NCBI GenBank assembly: GCA_029335875.2
Contig: JARJMZ020000023.1
Location: 1-64,000 of the forward strand
Direction: 5' to 3'
Length of the DNA stretch: 64,000 nt
Origin: Thermoprotei archaeon
GTDB lineage: Archaea; Thermoproteota; Thermoprotei_A; Sulfolobales; Acidilobaceae
Position numbers and translations under genes: made by a program. This document shows, piece after piece, positions 37,062 through 46,039 of this stretch (position 1 is the first letter of the stretch; each line of letters opens with the position of its first letter). Below the pieces are notes generated by a model. The model did no database searches and was not told where the DNA came from. It worked only from the letters and a program-made list of their open reading frames with translations.

Positions 37062-37802
37062 TTAGATTTTGACTTTATCCGCTAGCTCTTTCAGTGTGTA
37101 GTATATTCTTTTCTTTCTCTTCCCCCTGTTCTCTATTTTTAGGAGTTTTATTTCCCCTATTTCGCAGGTGTTTCTCACGTGTGGCCCCCCGTCCGCCTGA
37201 ATGTCTACTCCCGGTATTTCAACTATTCTTAGTTTCTCCACTTCTGGCGGTAGTTTTTCCGCTAGTTTCACCATTCCCTCTATTTTTAGGGCTTCCCCTC
37301 TCGGCAGCCAGTATACTTTGACCTCAATGCATCTCCCTATTATCTCGTTTGACCCCGCTACTGCCTCCTCGAAGGCTTTCTTCCATTCTTCCACTGTTAT
37401 GTCAAAGTCGTCTCTAGAGTATTCCGGCGTTATGTGGCCTCCAGTTATTAGGGCTCCATATCTCTTGTACATTACCGAGGCTATTATGTGGGCTGCCGTG
37501 TGCAGTCTCATCATGTTATATCTTTTATCCCAGTCTATAACCCCCCTAACCTCGGAGCCTGGGGTGAAGGGGGCTGGGGGCTCGACTATGTGGGCTACAA
37601 CGTCACCCCTAACCTCGGCCCTCACAACTTTAACCCTAACACCCCCAGACTCTAGGTAGCCCGTGTCCGTGTCTAGGCCCCCGTATGGTGTGGGGTGGAA
37701 TGCTGTAGCGTCTAGGATGACGTGGCCGCCGCTAGACTCTAAGACTTTAGCTGTGAACTCTCTAAGATAACTGTCTTCCTGGAAGAGGAGCCTGGTCTTC
37801 AA
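37062..37802 (-). CDS. alaX: AlaX-type alanyl-tRNA editing protein
   Basis: The 246-residue protein is a free AlaRS editing domain that removes Ser or Gly wrongly charged to tRNA-Ala. The first zinc site is MRLHTAAHIIASV (HxxxH near residue 100). The second is IQADGGPHVRNTCEIG near 200, where the position usually held by Cys is Asp; I believe this form recurs in AlaX relatives but cannot check. The N-terminal barrel opens with LDATAFHPTPYGGLDTDTGY. The tRNA-Arg gene follows directly. Confidence 0.9.
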   Translation of the reverse strand: MKTRLLFQEDSYLREFTAKVLESSGGHVILDATAFHPTPYGGLDTDTGYLESGGVRVKVVRAEVRGDVVAHIVEPPAPFTPGSEVRGVIDWDKRYNMMRLHTAAHIIASVMYKRYGALITGGHITPEYSRDDFDITVEEWKKAFEEAVAGSNEIIGRCIEVKVYWLPRGEALKIEGMVKLAEKLPPEVEKLRIVEIPGVDIQADGGPHVRNTCEIGEIKLLKIENRGKRKKRIYYTLKELADKVKI

Positions 37803-37849
37803 GGCTTCCAGCCTAGACGTTCCTCTTTGAGGCTGGGGTTTAAATGTGT

Positions 37850-38980
37850 TTACGGTGTCGACAGCCTAGCGTGTATGAGGTTTAAGAGCTTGAGGACTAT
37901 TGTGGCATAAGAGTTTAGAGCCTCCTCTGGGGCCTCCACGTGCCCCTTAACAGCTGCCCCGACGGTTTTAAATATAGCCTCTAAAGCTTGACCCTCAGAT
38001 ATGCCGCCACTAGCGTACCCTAAAACTATGCTCTCAAGGGCCCACTTGAAGCCGCTCTGAACGCACTTGGAGGGCCTCCAAGCATACTCTATATAGCTCA
38101 GGGGCCTCGCAGACAAGAGGAGGTATGGGTAGAGGCCCGAAATGTCCGCAGCCTTCCTTGCAGCCTCACAGAGGATATAGCCCCTAACTTTAACGTCCCC
38201 CGAGGGGCTCCAAAGGCTCCTCCTAGCTTTTGAAACCCTGTAAGGCCCGAAGAGCCTCGAAACCCCGTTGGCTATTGATGTTACCGCAGCCTCTATGTCC
38301 TCGCGTGCTCTCACCGTGATCCATTTAGACTTCCTCTTCGCCGTCCGCCTCGTAGCTAGAGCTATGAGAGCCTTCTCCCTCACCACCCACTCTATAAGCT
38401 CGTCTCCAACCCTGGGATAGTTGACGTCTGAGAGGGAGGCCTCGACCTCGTCTATGTTAACGTTTAGCTTTGCTAGAGCATTTAATATGTCCCTGTAAGC
38501 CTGGGACTGCTCAGCCCCCGCCCTCAGAGGGCCTAAAAGGAACCTAGCCCCGTTAAAAGTGTTGAACATGTTGATCTCAACGCCCTTCAAGTCTAGTGTC
38601 ATAGTTTTAAATACACCCTCGGGAACACTCTCTATTCTCAAGGCGAGAGCCCCTGAAAGCCTTGTGGAGGCTATCCAGGAGAGATGCGCTATGTAGAAAG
38701 CTTCAGGGCCCCCATAAACTTTTGAAACACTCTCAGCGAAATCGCGGCAGCTGAGGAGGATGCTTATATAAGCCTTGATCCTCTTAGCGTACTTCTCCAC
38801 ATCTAGGGGTTTCACGTTTTCCGGGAATGGGAGGCTGGGGGGGTTGAGGGGTTTTAACCCGGTACAGTACACTGTTTTCAAGCCTTTCAACCCCATGATG
38901 CTACTGTAAACCCTATCACTAGTATCCCTGCCAAGCCCATAGTATTCTGCTAGCTTAACATAGTCTTCGTATACTATCAA
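37850..38980 (-). CDS. Conserved-looking protein of unknown function
   Basis: I do not recognise this 376-residue protein. It has no membrane helix or signal. Helical, Ala/Leu-rich segments alternate with a basic region (RRTAKRKSKWITVRAREDIE near 215-235) that could bind nucleic acid. Three cysteines (YCTGL, LSCRDFA, LCEAARK and CVQSG among them) do not form a clear metal site. It lies 47 bases upstream of alaX on the same strand, so the two may be cotranscribed, which hints at a role around tRNA or translation; that link is only positional. The start is TTG. Confidence 0.65.
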   Translation of the reverse strand: MIVYEDYVKLAEYYGLGRDTSDRVYSSIMGLKGLKTVYCTGLKPLNPPSLPFPENVKPLDVEKYAKRIKAYISILLSCRDFAESVSKVYGGPEAFYIAHLSWIASTRLSGALALRIESVPEGVFKTMTLDLKGVEINMFNTFNGARFLLGPLRAGAEQSQAYRDILNALAKLNVNIDEVEASLSDVNYPRVGDELIEWVVREKALIALATRRTAKRKSKWITVRAREDIEAAVTSIANGVSRLFGPYRVSKARRSLWSPSGDVKVRGYILCEAARKAADISGLYPYLLLSARPLSYIEYAWRPSKCVQSGFKWALESIVLGYASGGISEGQALEAIFKTVGAAVKGHVEAPEEALNSYATIVLKLLNLIHARLSTP

Positions 38981-39107
38981 ACTCGCGCCGCCTAGATAAA
39001 CATGTCACAGCTAGACCTAATAGATTATTAGCTGGCAAAACTAGGGCAGACATCGCCCATTTTTAAGCTGCCCCTGAAATAGTAACTGGCGGGGTGCATG
39101 TTTACCC

Positions 39108-40751
39108 ATGTATAATTATGACGCTGTTGTCATAGGGGGCGGCCATAACGGGCTAGTGGCTGCCTGCTATCTAGCTTCTAGGGGGTTGAAGGTCGGCGTT
39201 TTCGAGGCTAACGAGTTTCTGGGGGGTATGGCTTCTACTCCCGAATTGTGGAGGGGCTTTAAGGTTCCCGTGGGTGCTTATGTTTTAAGCTTGTTTCATA
39301 GGGGGCTAGCTGAGGAGCTGGGTCTTTTCAAGGCTGGCTTAGAGCTCATACCTAAAGACCCCGGGATGACTGTCCTCCTCGATAATGGTAGGGTCGCATC
39401 CACATGGTCCTCTCTCGATAAAACCGTGGAGGAAATCCGCAGGTTCTCGGAGAAGGATTCTAAAGCTTACATTGAATGGTCTAGGTTTTGGGGCTTCGCC
39501 ACTACAGTATTAGATTACATTTACTTGAACCCCCCAATGGACATAGCTGAAGCCCTAGACCTAGCCCTTAAAGCTGTCAAAGCCTCGAAAATAACCGGGA
39601 TGAGCAGCCTCATAGAAGACCTCCAAGTGGTCCTCACAGCCCCCGCTTCAAGGCTTTTAGACGAGTTTTTCGAGAGCCCGGAGGTTAAGGCTCTACTAGT
39701 GGAGGACGCTGTAGTTGGGGAGCTCGTAGGCCCAAGTAGCCCGGGGTCTGCCCTAGTTCTGGCGCACCATTATATGGGGAACATTACTGGTGTCCGGGGC
39801 CAGTGGGCCTATGTTAAAGGCGGTATGGGGAGGCTTTCAGAGCTCCTGGCCGAGCGGTGTAGAAGCTTGGGGGTCGACGTTCACCTTGGCTCTAGGGTTG
39901 AAGAGATCATAGTTAGGAACGGCTCCCTCGCCGGGGTTAGGGTTAATGGTAGAGTCTACAGGGCTAAGTTCGCTTTGAGCAGCGTAGATGCTAGGGTGAC
40001 GCTGCTCGACCTCCTTAAATGGGATGAGGCGGGCCTCGATAAGAGGCTTGTTAGGAGGCTTAGAAGCCTCAAATCTATAGGCGTGTCATCTAAGGTTGTC
40101 GCAGCCCTGAGGGGGCTCCCGAAGCTTAGAGGCGCGTATTCCGAGTATGCCGACAGGATTTTCAGGTCTTCCGCTTTAACTATAGAAAGCGTGGACTACG
40201 TAGAGAGGGCCTACAGGGAAGCCCTGGCTTTCGGGGCTAGCCGCGAGCCGTGGATCTCCATTAACACACAGTCATACCTAGACCCTACAGTAGCCCCTGA
40301 GGGGTGGCATATAATATCGCTGTTCACACAGTACACGAGGTACGACAGCCCGGGAGGGTGGGATGAGGCTTCTAGGGAGAAGCTTGCTAACACTGTGTTC
40401 GAAGTCCTAGACAGGTATTTTGAAAACTTTAAAGGCGGGGTTGAGAAAACCCTAGTGTTAACCCCCAGGGACTATGAAGACCTATTTAAAGCCCCTGGAG
40501 GCCACATATTCCATATATCAGCAACCCTAGACCAGCTGTGGATAAACAGGCCCCTACCAGAACTTTCAAAATACAGGACCCCCATAAAAGGCCTATACCT
40601 ATGCGGCTCCAGCACACACCCGGGAGGGGGGGTCACGGGCCTGCCAGGCTACCTGGCGGCGAGAACTCTACTTGAAGATATAGGTGTAGAGAGGCCTAAG
40701 AGGACCCCGTTAAGGTTTCTCCTAAGAATGTTGAGGGGTTTCTTCAAGTGA
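39108..40751 (+). CDS. CrtI/PYROXD2-like FAD-dependent oxidoreductase
   Basis: The 547-residue flavoprotein starts with the dinucleotide fold DAVVIGGGHNGLVAACYLAS followed by FEANEFLGGM, and ends with LYLCGSSTHPGGGVTGLPGY, the C-terminal FAD motif of the phytoene desaturase family. In length and motif form it is nearer to the PYROXD2 group than to carotenoid enzymes proper, and no carotenoid gene is nearby. It may desaturate an isoprenoid or lipid; the substrate is unknown. It is divergent from the gene at 38980. Confidence 0.87.
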   Translation: MYNYDAVVIGGGHNGLVAACYLASRGLKVGVFEANEFLGGMASTPELWRGFKVPVGAYVLSLFHRGLAEELGLFKAGLELIPKDPGMTVLLDNGRVASTWSSLDKTVEEIRRFSEKDSKAYIEWSRFWGFATTVLDYIYLNPPMDIAEALDLALKAVKASKITGMSSLIEDLQVVLTAPASRLLDEFFESPEVKALLVEDAVVGELVGPSSPGSALVLAHHYMGNITGVRGQWAYVKGGMGRLSELLAERCRSLGVDVHLGSRVEEIIVRNGSLAGVRVNGRVYRAKFALSSVDARVTLLDLLKWDEAGLDKRLVRRLRSLKSIGVSSKVVAALRGLPKLRGAYSEYADRIFRSSALTIESVDYVERAYREALAFGASREPWISINTQSYLDPTVAPEGWHIISLFTQYTRYDSPGGWDEASREKLANTVFEVLDRYFENFKGGVEKTLVLTPRDYEDLFKAPGGHIFHISATLDQLWINRPLPELSKYRTPIKGLYLCGSSTHPGGGVTGLPGYLAARTLLEDIGVERPKRTPLRFLLRMLRGFFK

Positions 40752-40758
40752 GTCAACA

Positions 40759-40767
40759 TTTATAAAG
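40759..40767 (+). promoter_or_regulatory. TATA box of tRNA-Leu
   Basis: TTTATAAAG ends 26 bases before the first base of tRNA-Leu, the normal distance for an archaeal core promoter. It lies just after the stop of the flavoprotein gene. Confidence 0.6.
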
Positions 40768-40793
40768 CTAGTCCCCTTATATCAATTTTATGG

Positions 40794-40881
40794 GCGGGGG
40801 TGCCCGAGCTGGGTCAAAGGGGGCGGGCTTAAGACCCGTTGGCGTAGGCCTGCGTGGGTTCAAATCCCACCCCCCGCACCA
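40794..40881 (+). tRNA. tRNA-Leu (anticodon TAA)
   Basis: A class II tRNA with a long variable arm. Acceptor GCGGGGG pairs with CCCCCGC, the discriminator is A, and CCA is encoded. The anticodon loop is CTTAAGA (anticodon TAA, reading UUA). The T arm is GTGGG-TTCAAAT-CCCAC. No intron is present. The encoded A of CCA is immediately followed by the stop codon of the convergent SDR gene. Confidence 0.95.
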
Positions 40882-41673
40882 TTAATAGTATACGCTCATG
40901 CCCCCATCGAAAGGTATTAGGGCCCCCGTTATGTATGAAGCCCTCTCTGAGGCTAGGAAAGCTACTAGGGCTCCCAGGTCTCTGGGGTTCCCCATTCTCC
41001 CTAAGGGTGTTTTCGAGGCCCTCCTCTTAATAGCCTCTTCTAGAGTTATCCCCAGTCTCCTAGCGTCCGCCTCCGCCAGCTGTTTAACCCTCTCTGTTAG
41101 CACGTCGTACGGCATTATGCCGTTAACCGTTATGTTATACTTGGCTAGCTCCACTGCTAGTGCCCTCACGAGGCCTGCTATGGGGAGCCTCATTATGTTG
41201 CTTGTGGCTAGATTCTCGATCTGCCTGACTATGGTTATTGAACCTATGAATATCATCCTACCCCACATGTTCTTCATCATAAGCCTAGAAGCCCCCCGGG
41301 CGGCCCTTATAGCGCTTAGGTTTAAGAGTTTAAACGTGTCCTCCCAGTCTTCATCGCTAACATCGAAGAAGCCCCCAGGCTTAGGCCCCCCAGTACTATA
41401 GACTAGTATGTCGAGCCTCCCATAATTCCCCTCTATATAGTTGAAGAGGGCGTCAACATCCCCCTTAACCCTTAAATCTCCGGGGAAAACGTCAACGTAA
41501 ACCCCCCCAGCCTCACTCAATATCTTCAACCGGGCCTCCTCAAGCTTAGCCCTACTCCTAGAGAACAATATGAGATTACAGCCCTCCAGGGCAAGCTCTA
41601 GGGCGGAAGCGAGCCCAAGACCCGAACTACCCCCGGTCACGAGGGCAAGCCTGCCCCGAAGCCCTAGATCCAA
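40882..41673 (-). CDS. Short-chain dehydrogenase/reductase family protein lacking the usual YxxxK
   Basis: The 263-residue protein has the SDR nucleotide motif TGGSSGLGLASAL and the VYSTGGPKPGG equivalent of NNAG. GSITIVRQIENLATSNIMRL stands where the catalytic Ser and Tyr-x3-Lys normally lie: the Ser is kept but YxxxK reads SNIMR. Related FabG-like proteins with ALSN..R are known, so this looks like a subfamily trait, not decay. The C-terminus (YITGALIPFDGGMSVYY) is standard. Substrate unknown; catalysis by the standard mechanism is doubtful. Confidence 0.85.
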   Translation of the reverse strand: MDLGLRGRLALVTGGSSGLGLASALELALEGCNLILFSRSRAKLEEARLKILSEAGGVYVDVFPGDLRVKGDVDALFNYIEGNYGRLDILVYSTGGPKPGGFFDVSDEDWEDTFKLLNLSAIRAARGASRLMMKNMWGRMIFIGSITIVRQIENLATSNIMRLPIAGLVRALAVELAKYNITVNGIMPYDVLTERVKQLAEADARRLGITLEEAIKRRASKTPLGRMGNPRDLGALVAFLASERASYITGALIPFDGGMSVYY

Positions 41674-41804
41674 GAGAAGACACCCAGCAAATGAGGCTGG
41701 CTAGAAGTTAAATATGCCGAGATTGCTGGGAACGGCTTTAACAAGGTTGGGGTAAGGCGTGCCCCCTACCGGTTTGGCAGGAGCCCCTTAATGAGAAAAT
41801 GGGG

Positions 41805-44800
41805 TTATCTCTCGCACGTTTTACATTGAGAGTTCTCGGTTATTTCTAGGACTAGCTCTTCTCCTTCCTTTTCATCGACCTCGAATATTTCCCTGAGTTT
41901 AGAGTCTTCGGATGCTTGGGGTTCTTTTAGGCTCTTCTTAACTATGGTCATCCTGGCTGCTGGGGTTTTAGACTTTTTTCTTATGATGCTTTTTGTTTTA
42001 CGGTCTTCGGGGCCTCCGAAGACTATTACTTGGGCTCCCTTACTCTCATCTCTGTATATTGTGAAGCCTTTGAGGCCTGAGAGCCACGCTAGCATGTATG
42101 CCGTGTATACGTCGTCCACAGTGGCTTCCTTCGGGAGGTTTGCTGTCTTGCTTATGGCCTGGTCTACGTAGACTTGGGAGGCTGCCTGGTGGGCTATGTG
42201 GTACCAGAGGTCTATGTCCATTGCAGTAGCGTATTTCACGGCGAGCCTCTTGAGCTCTTCGAGGAGCTCGCGCCTGTCTTTGAGCGTTTCCTCTAATGTT
42301 GGGAGGGCTCTTCTAATGCTTCCGCGGGCTGCCCTCACTGCTTCATAAATGTTCATTATTGTTTCTTCGGGTAGGCCGTGTTTCCTGGCTAGCGCTAGGA
42401 GGTCTTCCCTGAAAGCCCTGTTGACCTCTAGGAAAGTCCCTATAGCTACTTGTCTTTTGAATGTGAGGGCGAAGTAGGGCTCTATTCCGCTACTAGTCCC
42501 AGATATTATGCTGATTGTCCCCGTTGGCGCCACCGTTGTTGTGACAGTGTTCCTTGGAGCTCTAGCTCCGAGGGCTCTGCCGTATATCCTTAAAACCTCC
42601 CATGCTCTGACAGGAGTGTATATTGCTAGGGCTAGGAGCATTTGGGGGCTCTTAACAACCTCTAGGGGGCTAGCTTCTAGGGCTTTCCAGAGGGTTTCCC
42701 TGGTGACCCCGAATATTCTGGATAGCACCCTCTCTAAAGCCTCCACAGCCACAAGCCTAACACTACCGTCATCCTCAACCCTAGAGGATGATAACCCCAC
42801 AAGCTTACCCCTAACATCCCCGGGTATCCTAACATCCTCGTGGTACCTGAGTTTAACCCAGCCGTCCTCGAAGACCATAACATGGCCGGCTTTAACTAGA
42901 GCTGGAACGTGAATGCTTGAGAGGAGCTCTGGATCCCCCTTCTCCACGCATTCAAGCCTCCTCCAGTCGTAGGCTGAACACTCGAAAGCCGGGGCGTGGC
43001 CGAGCTCAGCCCCGAGCTCCCAGCTCCTCTTCCAGGAGAATACTTCAAGGGCTGCCGTAACGGCTAGAGTGAAAGCTACAGCCTCCTCACTATCATATGG
43101 AATGTTGAGGGAGGCTAGAGCGTCCGCTAACCCCATAACCCCCAGCCCTATCTTCCTAGTCATAAGGTTCACCTCATAGTGCCGGGCGTCCGGGTGGTTG
43201 TTTATGTCTATAGCTGAATCCATAGCGTCAACAATGAAGTGGACATCCTCATAGAACTTTGCGAGGTCGAATTTACCTTCTGAAACATACTTAGCCAGGT
43301 TGAAGCTACCCAAGTTGCAGTTCTCGAAGGGGTATAGGGGCTGCTCCGAGCACGGGTTAGTCGACACCACAGCCCCAAGCCATGGGGTTGGGCTCCACTT
43401 ATTATGGTTGTCGAAGTATACTACTCCAGGGTCTCCCCCGGCCCAGGCGTTCTCCACTATCTCCTCCCACAGTTCCCTAGCTTTGACCCTCCATGTGTGG
43501 ACGTTTTTAGAGTCCACATTAGCCTGGGATCCCAGGGCTTTAGCCACCTCCTCCAGGGTTTTGAGGGCCGCCCTCCTAGCTTCTTCCAGCACATCCTCGT
43601 ATATGTTGAGATAGGGGTTCTCGAGGATCCTGGGGTGTTTCTCGGCTAGTTTCCCTATAATGCCCAGCCCTGTAGCCCTGCTCACACTATAATGTATCCT
43701 GTAAACCCCGTCGCCCACATCGCTATACTTGGGGTTAACCATCCACCAGTAATCGTCTTCAAGCACAGCCTTCATGAAGAGATCGTTGACCCCAACGCTT
43801 ATGTTGAAGTTTGTGAGGTTAGCGTCCTGTAGCGGGGGCTCTTTAGCCTGCACGAAGCCGGCGTCCTCCACGCTCCACCAGCCCGCCCTACTCATGTTCT
43901 CCACGAAGCTCTTGAGGCTCCTGTCAACCTCGTAGCCTTCAGCTTCAACATCCTCTATAAGCCTCCTTAAAGCCTCTATGAGGCCGACTATTTGGGGTGG
44001 GAGCTTGTTCCTCAAGGCTATGTAGGGGTCGAAGCCCGGCGTGTAAATGTCCGGGTGCCAGGCGTGCATTATCCCCATGTTAGCCCCTCTACGCTTCCCC
44101 CCCTGTTTAACCGTCTCAGTTATCACGTCATAGAGATGCATGAAGCTTAGGGGGCCGCTGCTGAAGCCCCCAGTACCCTTAACTATATCCCACCTGGGCC
44201 TCAGCTCGCTAAAACTAAACCCCTGACCCCCTCCATACTTGAAAGTCATAGCTTGAACTACGCCGGCATCAAGAATAGCTCCCATATCATCGTATACAGG
44301 GGTCACATAGCATGCTGAGAGAGTGCCCCGGGCGCCGTCAGCATACATGTTGAAAAGGGTTGGGCTGTTAAACATGAAGTAGCCTTCAGCTAGAAGCCTG
44401 TACAGCCTACCACTGTCAACACTGTCTTTAAACCCGAGGGCGACCCTGGCGAACACCATGCTGGGCGCCTCAACGTAAGCCCCCATCCTATTCTTGCTCA
44501 TATACCTGGCCATGAGAACCCTAATAGCGTTATAGGTGAGGAGCATGTCGTCACGGCAGGGGCCCCCTAAGCCCTCAACATAAGCTTTAACACAGTCGGG
44601 TAAAGGAGCTAGGAGGCCTCCATTAGAAGCCCTCCCATCATAGCCCTCGAGAACCTGCCTGTAAACCCTAGATAGCAGGCTTAACTTAGCCTCATCCTCC
44701 TTCTCAGGCTTAACCACAGACTCCCTTATCAGGTTCAGCTCCCTCTCCTCCTCCACGAAAGTCACCCCGCTTAGCATGAGGCGGGCTCTTAGCTCAACTT

Positions 44801-45014
44801 CTGAGCCAAAGTAGAGAGAGGGAGAGGAGCGGACGTATCTTTTAATTCCCGAGATTAAACTGTCCACGGCTTCCCCTGTATCAAATGGAGGAGATGGGGG
44901 TAAGGTTGAAGTGTGCGGCTTCCTAGAACTCCCCGGCTTCCCGCCTCCCCCAACGGTATTACCCAGCTTGCCCTGACCCATGTTTTCCCGAGGCCTCTCT
45001 CCCGCTTTCCCCAT
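41805..45014 (-). CDS. nrdJ: Class II (adenosylcobalamin-dependent) ribonucleoside reductase
   Basis: The 1069-residue enzyme reduces ribonucleotides to deoxyribonucleotides using coenzyme B12. Motifs include LSACYVTPVYDD (first active-site Cys), NPCSEQPLYPFENCNLGSFN (thiyl-radical region with catalytic Glu) and TVAPTGTISIISGTSSGIEP near the phosphate loop. A C-terminal CKTC pair re-reduces the active site. The first 60 residues are Gly/Pro/Ser-rich and unlike the family. No intein or frameshift is seen. The ATG at 45014 lies about 20-32 bases below TTTAAAAATATTA (45034-45046), so it is probably leaderless. Confidence 0.95.
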   Translation of the reverse strand: MGKAGERPRENMGQGKLGNTVGGGGKPGSSRKPHTSTLPPSPPFDTGEAVDSLISGIKRYVRSSPSLYFGSEVELRARLMLSGVTFVEEERELNLIRESVVKPEKEDEAKLSLLSRVYRQVLEGYDGRASNGGLLAPLPDCVKAYVEGLGGPCRDDMLLTYNAIRVLMARYMSKNRMGAYVEAPSMVFARVALGFKDSVDSGRLYRLLAEGYFMFNSPTLFNMYADGARGTLSACYVTPVYDDMGAILDAGVVQAMTFKYGGGQGFSFSELRPRWDIVKGTGGFSSGPLSFMHLYDVITETVKQGGKRRGANMGIMHAWHPDIYTPGFDPYIALRNKLPPQIVGLIEALRRLIEDVEAEGYEVDRSLKSFVENMSRAGWWSVEDAGFVQAKEPPLQDANLTNFNISVGVNDLFMKAVLEDDYWWMVNPKYSDVGDGVYRIHYSVSRATGLGIIGKLAEKHPRILENPYLNIYEDVLEEARRAALKTLEEVAKALGSQANVDSKNVHTWRVKARELWEEIVENAWAGGDPGVVYFDNHNKWSPTPWLGAVVSTNPCSEQPLYPFENCNLGSFNLAKYVSEGKFDLAKFYEDVHFIVDAMDSAIDINNHPDARHYEVNLMTRKIGLGVMGLADALASLNIPYDSEEAVAFTLAVTAALEVFSWKRSWELGAELGHAPAFECSAYDWRRLECVEKGDPELLSSIHVPALVKAGHVMVFEDGWVKLRYHEDVRIPGDVRGKLVGLSSSRVEDDGSVRLVAVEALERVLSRIFGVTRETLWKALEASPLEVVKSPQMLLALAIYTPVRAWEVLRIYGRALGARAPRNTVTTTVAPTGTISIISGTSSGIEPYFALTFKRQVAIGTFLEVNRAFREDLLALARKHGLPEETIMNIYEAVRAARGSIRRALPTLEETLKDRRELLEELKRLAVKYATAMDIDLWYHIAHQAASQVYVDQAISKTANLPKEATVDDVYTAYMLAWLSGLKGFTIYRDESKGAQVIVFGGPEDRKTKSIIRKKSKTPAARMTIVKKSLKEPQASEDSKLREIFEVDEKEGEELVLEITENSQCKTCER

Positions 45015-45117
45015 ATATTTCTATTGTTCCAAGTAATATTTTTAAACTTTACCCCGAAGATAATCTAGCGATATAACTCTAGGCCTCCAACATTACTCTA
45101 AGGGGTTCTAGTTAGCG

Positions 45118-45966
45118 TTGAGAAAAGGAAGAGCCAGGAAGGATAGTGGTGAAGAGGCCCCGAGGGGGAGGATTAAAGAGTCGAAGCCCCCGAAGACTCA
45201 GAGGACCGGGGCTCTAGCCAGCCCTGAGGAGGTTAGGGCTGCAGCCCTCGAGGTTTCAAATGTCCTAGCGGAGAGGCTGGGCATTAGGAGCTTCGCGGAC
45301 AGCTCCACACTCTTAGACATTGTGGAGGGTGTTGTCGCGAGCTATGTTGAGAGTAGGGGTAAGTCTAGGCTTGAGAGGGCTGACGTGGACCTCATAGTTA
45401 AGAGGCTGGAACTACACAGGGAAGCCCTCTACAAGCATGTAGCCTCGAAAATAATGGTTGAAGCGGAGGACTTGGATGGCGCGAAGCTCGAGTTCATAGT
45501 AAACTACGCCCCTGAAATAGCGGGTAAGACAGCCCCCACACTCTATAGGCTGGCGAGGGAGAAGGGCCTGTCATACCTGGTTGAAACTCTCAGGAGACTA
45601 TGGGAGACACATGGGAGCCCCACACTGCTGGCATGCCCGGAATGCGGGTTTAAAGCCCTAACCCCCGACTTCTACTGTATAGTGTGCGGCTCAACCCCTG
45701 AAGAGGGGGAGGTTAAGAGGAGTATGGGCTTCGAGGCTGAGCTTAGAAAAGCGGCAGTGAAATGGCATGAAAAACTAATAGCGGAGGCTTTGAACGCCGG
45801 CTTCGTATACTATGACGGTGAGATAAAGCCTCCAAGCATGGGGAGGAGGGGGGCTGACATAGTGTTCCATCTAAGCCACAGAGAGAAGAATATATTGAGG
45901 GAGGTGATGGCTGAGCGGAGGAGCTCGACCGGGGTCCCCACGTTTAAAGCCCCCCCTAGAACATGA
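45118..45966 (+). CDS. Unknown protein with zinc ribbon
   Basis: I do not recognise this 282-residue protein. After a basic, Pro-rich start (to about residue 38) comes a long helical region. A zinc ribbon, CPECGFKALTPDFYCIVCGS, lies near residues 173-192. A C-terminal part with EAELRKAAVKWHEKLIAEAL and RRGADIVFHLSHREKN follows. The basic tail and zinc ribbon suggest nucleic acid or ribosome binding. It is divergent from nrdJ across about 100 bases and lies upstream of a regulator gene on the same strand. The start is TTG. Confidence 0.68.
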   Translation: MRKGRARKDSGEEAPRGRIKESKPPKTQRTGALASPEEVRAAALEVSNVLAERLGIRSFADSSTLLDIVEGVVASYVESRGKSRLERADVDLIVKRLELHREALYKHVASKIMVEAEDLDGAKLEFIVNYAPEIAGKTAPTLYRLAREKGLSYLVETLRRLWETHGSPTLLACPECGFKALTPDFYCIVCGSTPEEGEVKRSMGFEAELRKAAVKWHEKLIAEALNAGFVYYDGEIKPPSMGRRGADIVFHLSHREKNILREVMAERRSSTGVPTFKAPPRT

Positions 45967-46011
45967 GGACTTCCCAGTATTAAACCAGAAATATATGCTC
46001 TCAAATAAAAG

Positions 46012-46032
46012 TTTCACTTAACATAAGTGAAA
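46012..46032. promoter_or_regulatory. Perfect 9-bp inverted repeat, probable operator of the downstream regulator
   Basis: TTTCACTTA, three bases, then TAAGTGAAA form a perfect dyad. It lies just below an AAATAAAA TATA-like box (about 46003-46010) and 7 bases before the TTG start of the HTH regulator. A repressor bound here would block the transcription start, so autoregulation is likely. Confidence 0.6.
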
Positions 46033-46039
46033 TTGGGAG

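Noticed and set aside
37150..37200. Asp replacing Cys in the second AlaX zinc motif as loss of function
   Set aside because: I believe ADGG-type motifs recur in AlaX relatives, and the rest of the protein is intact; not enough to call it broken.
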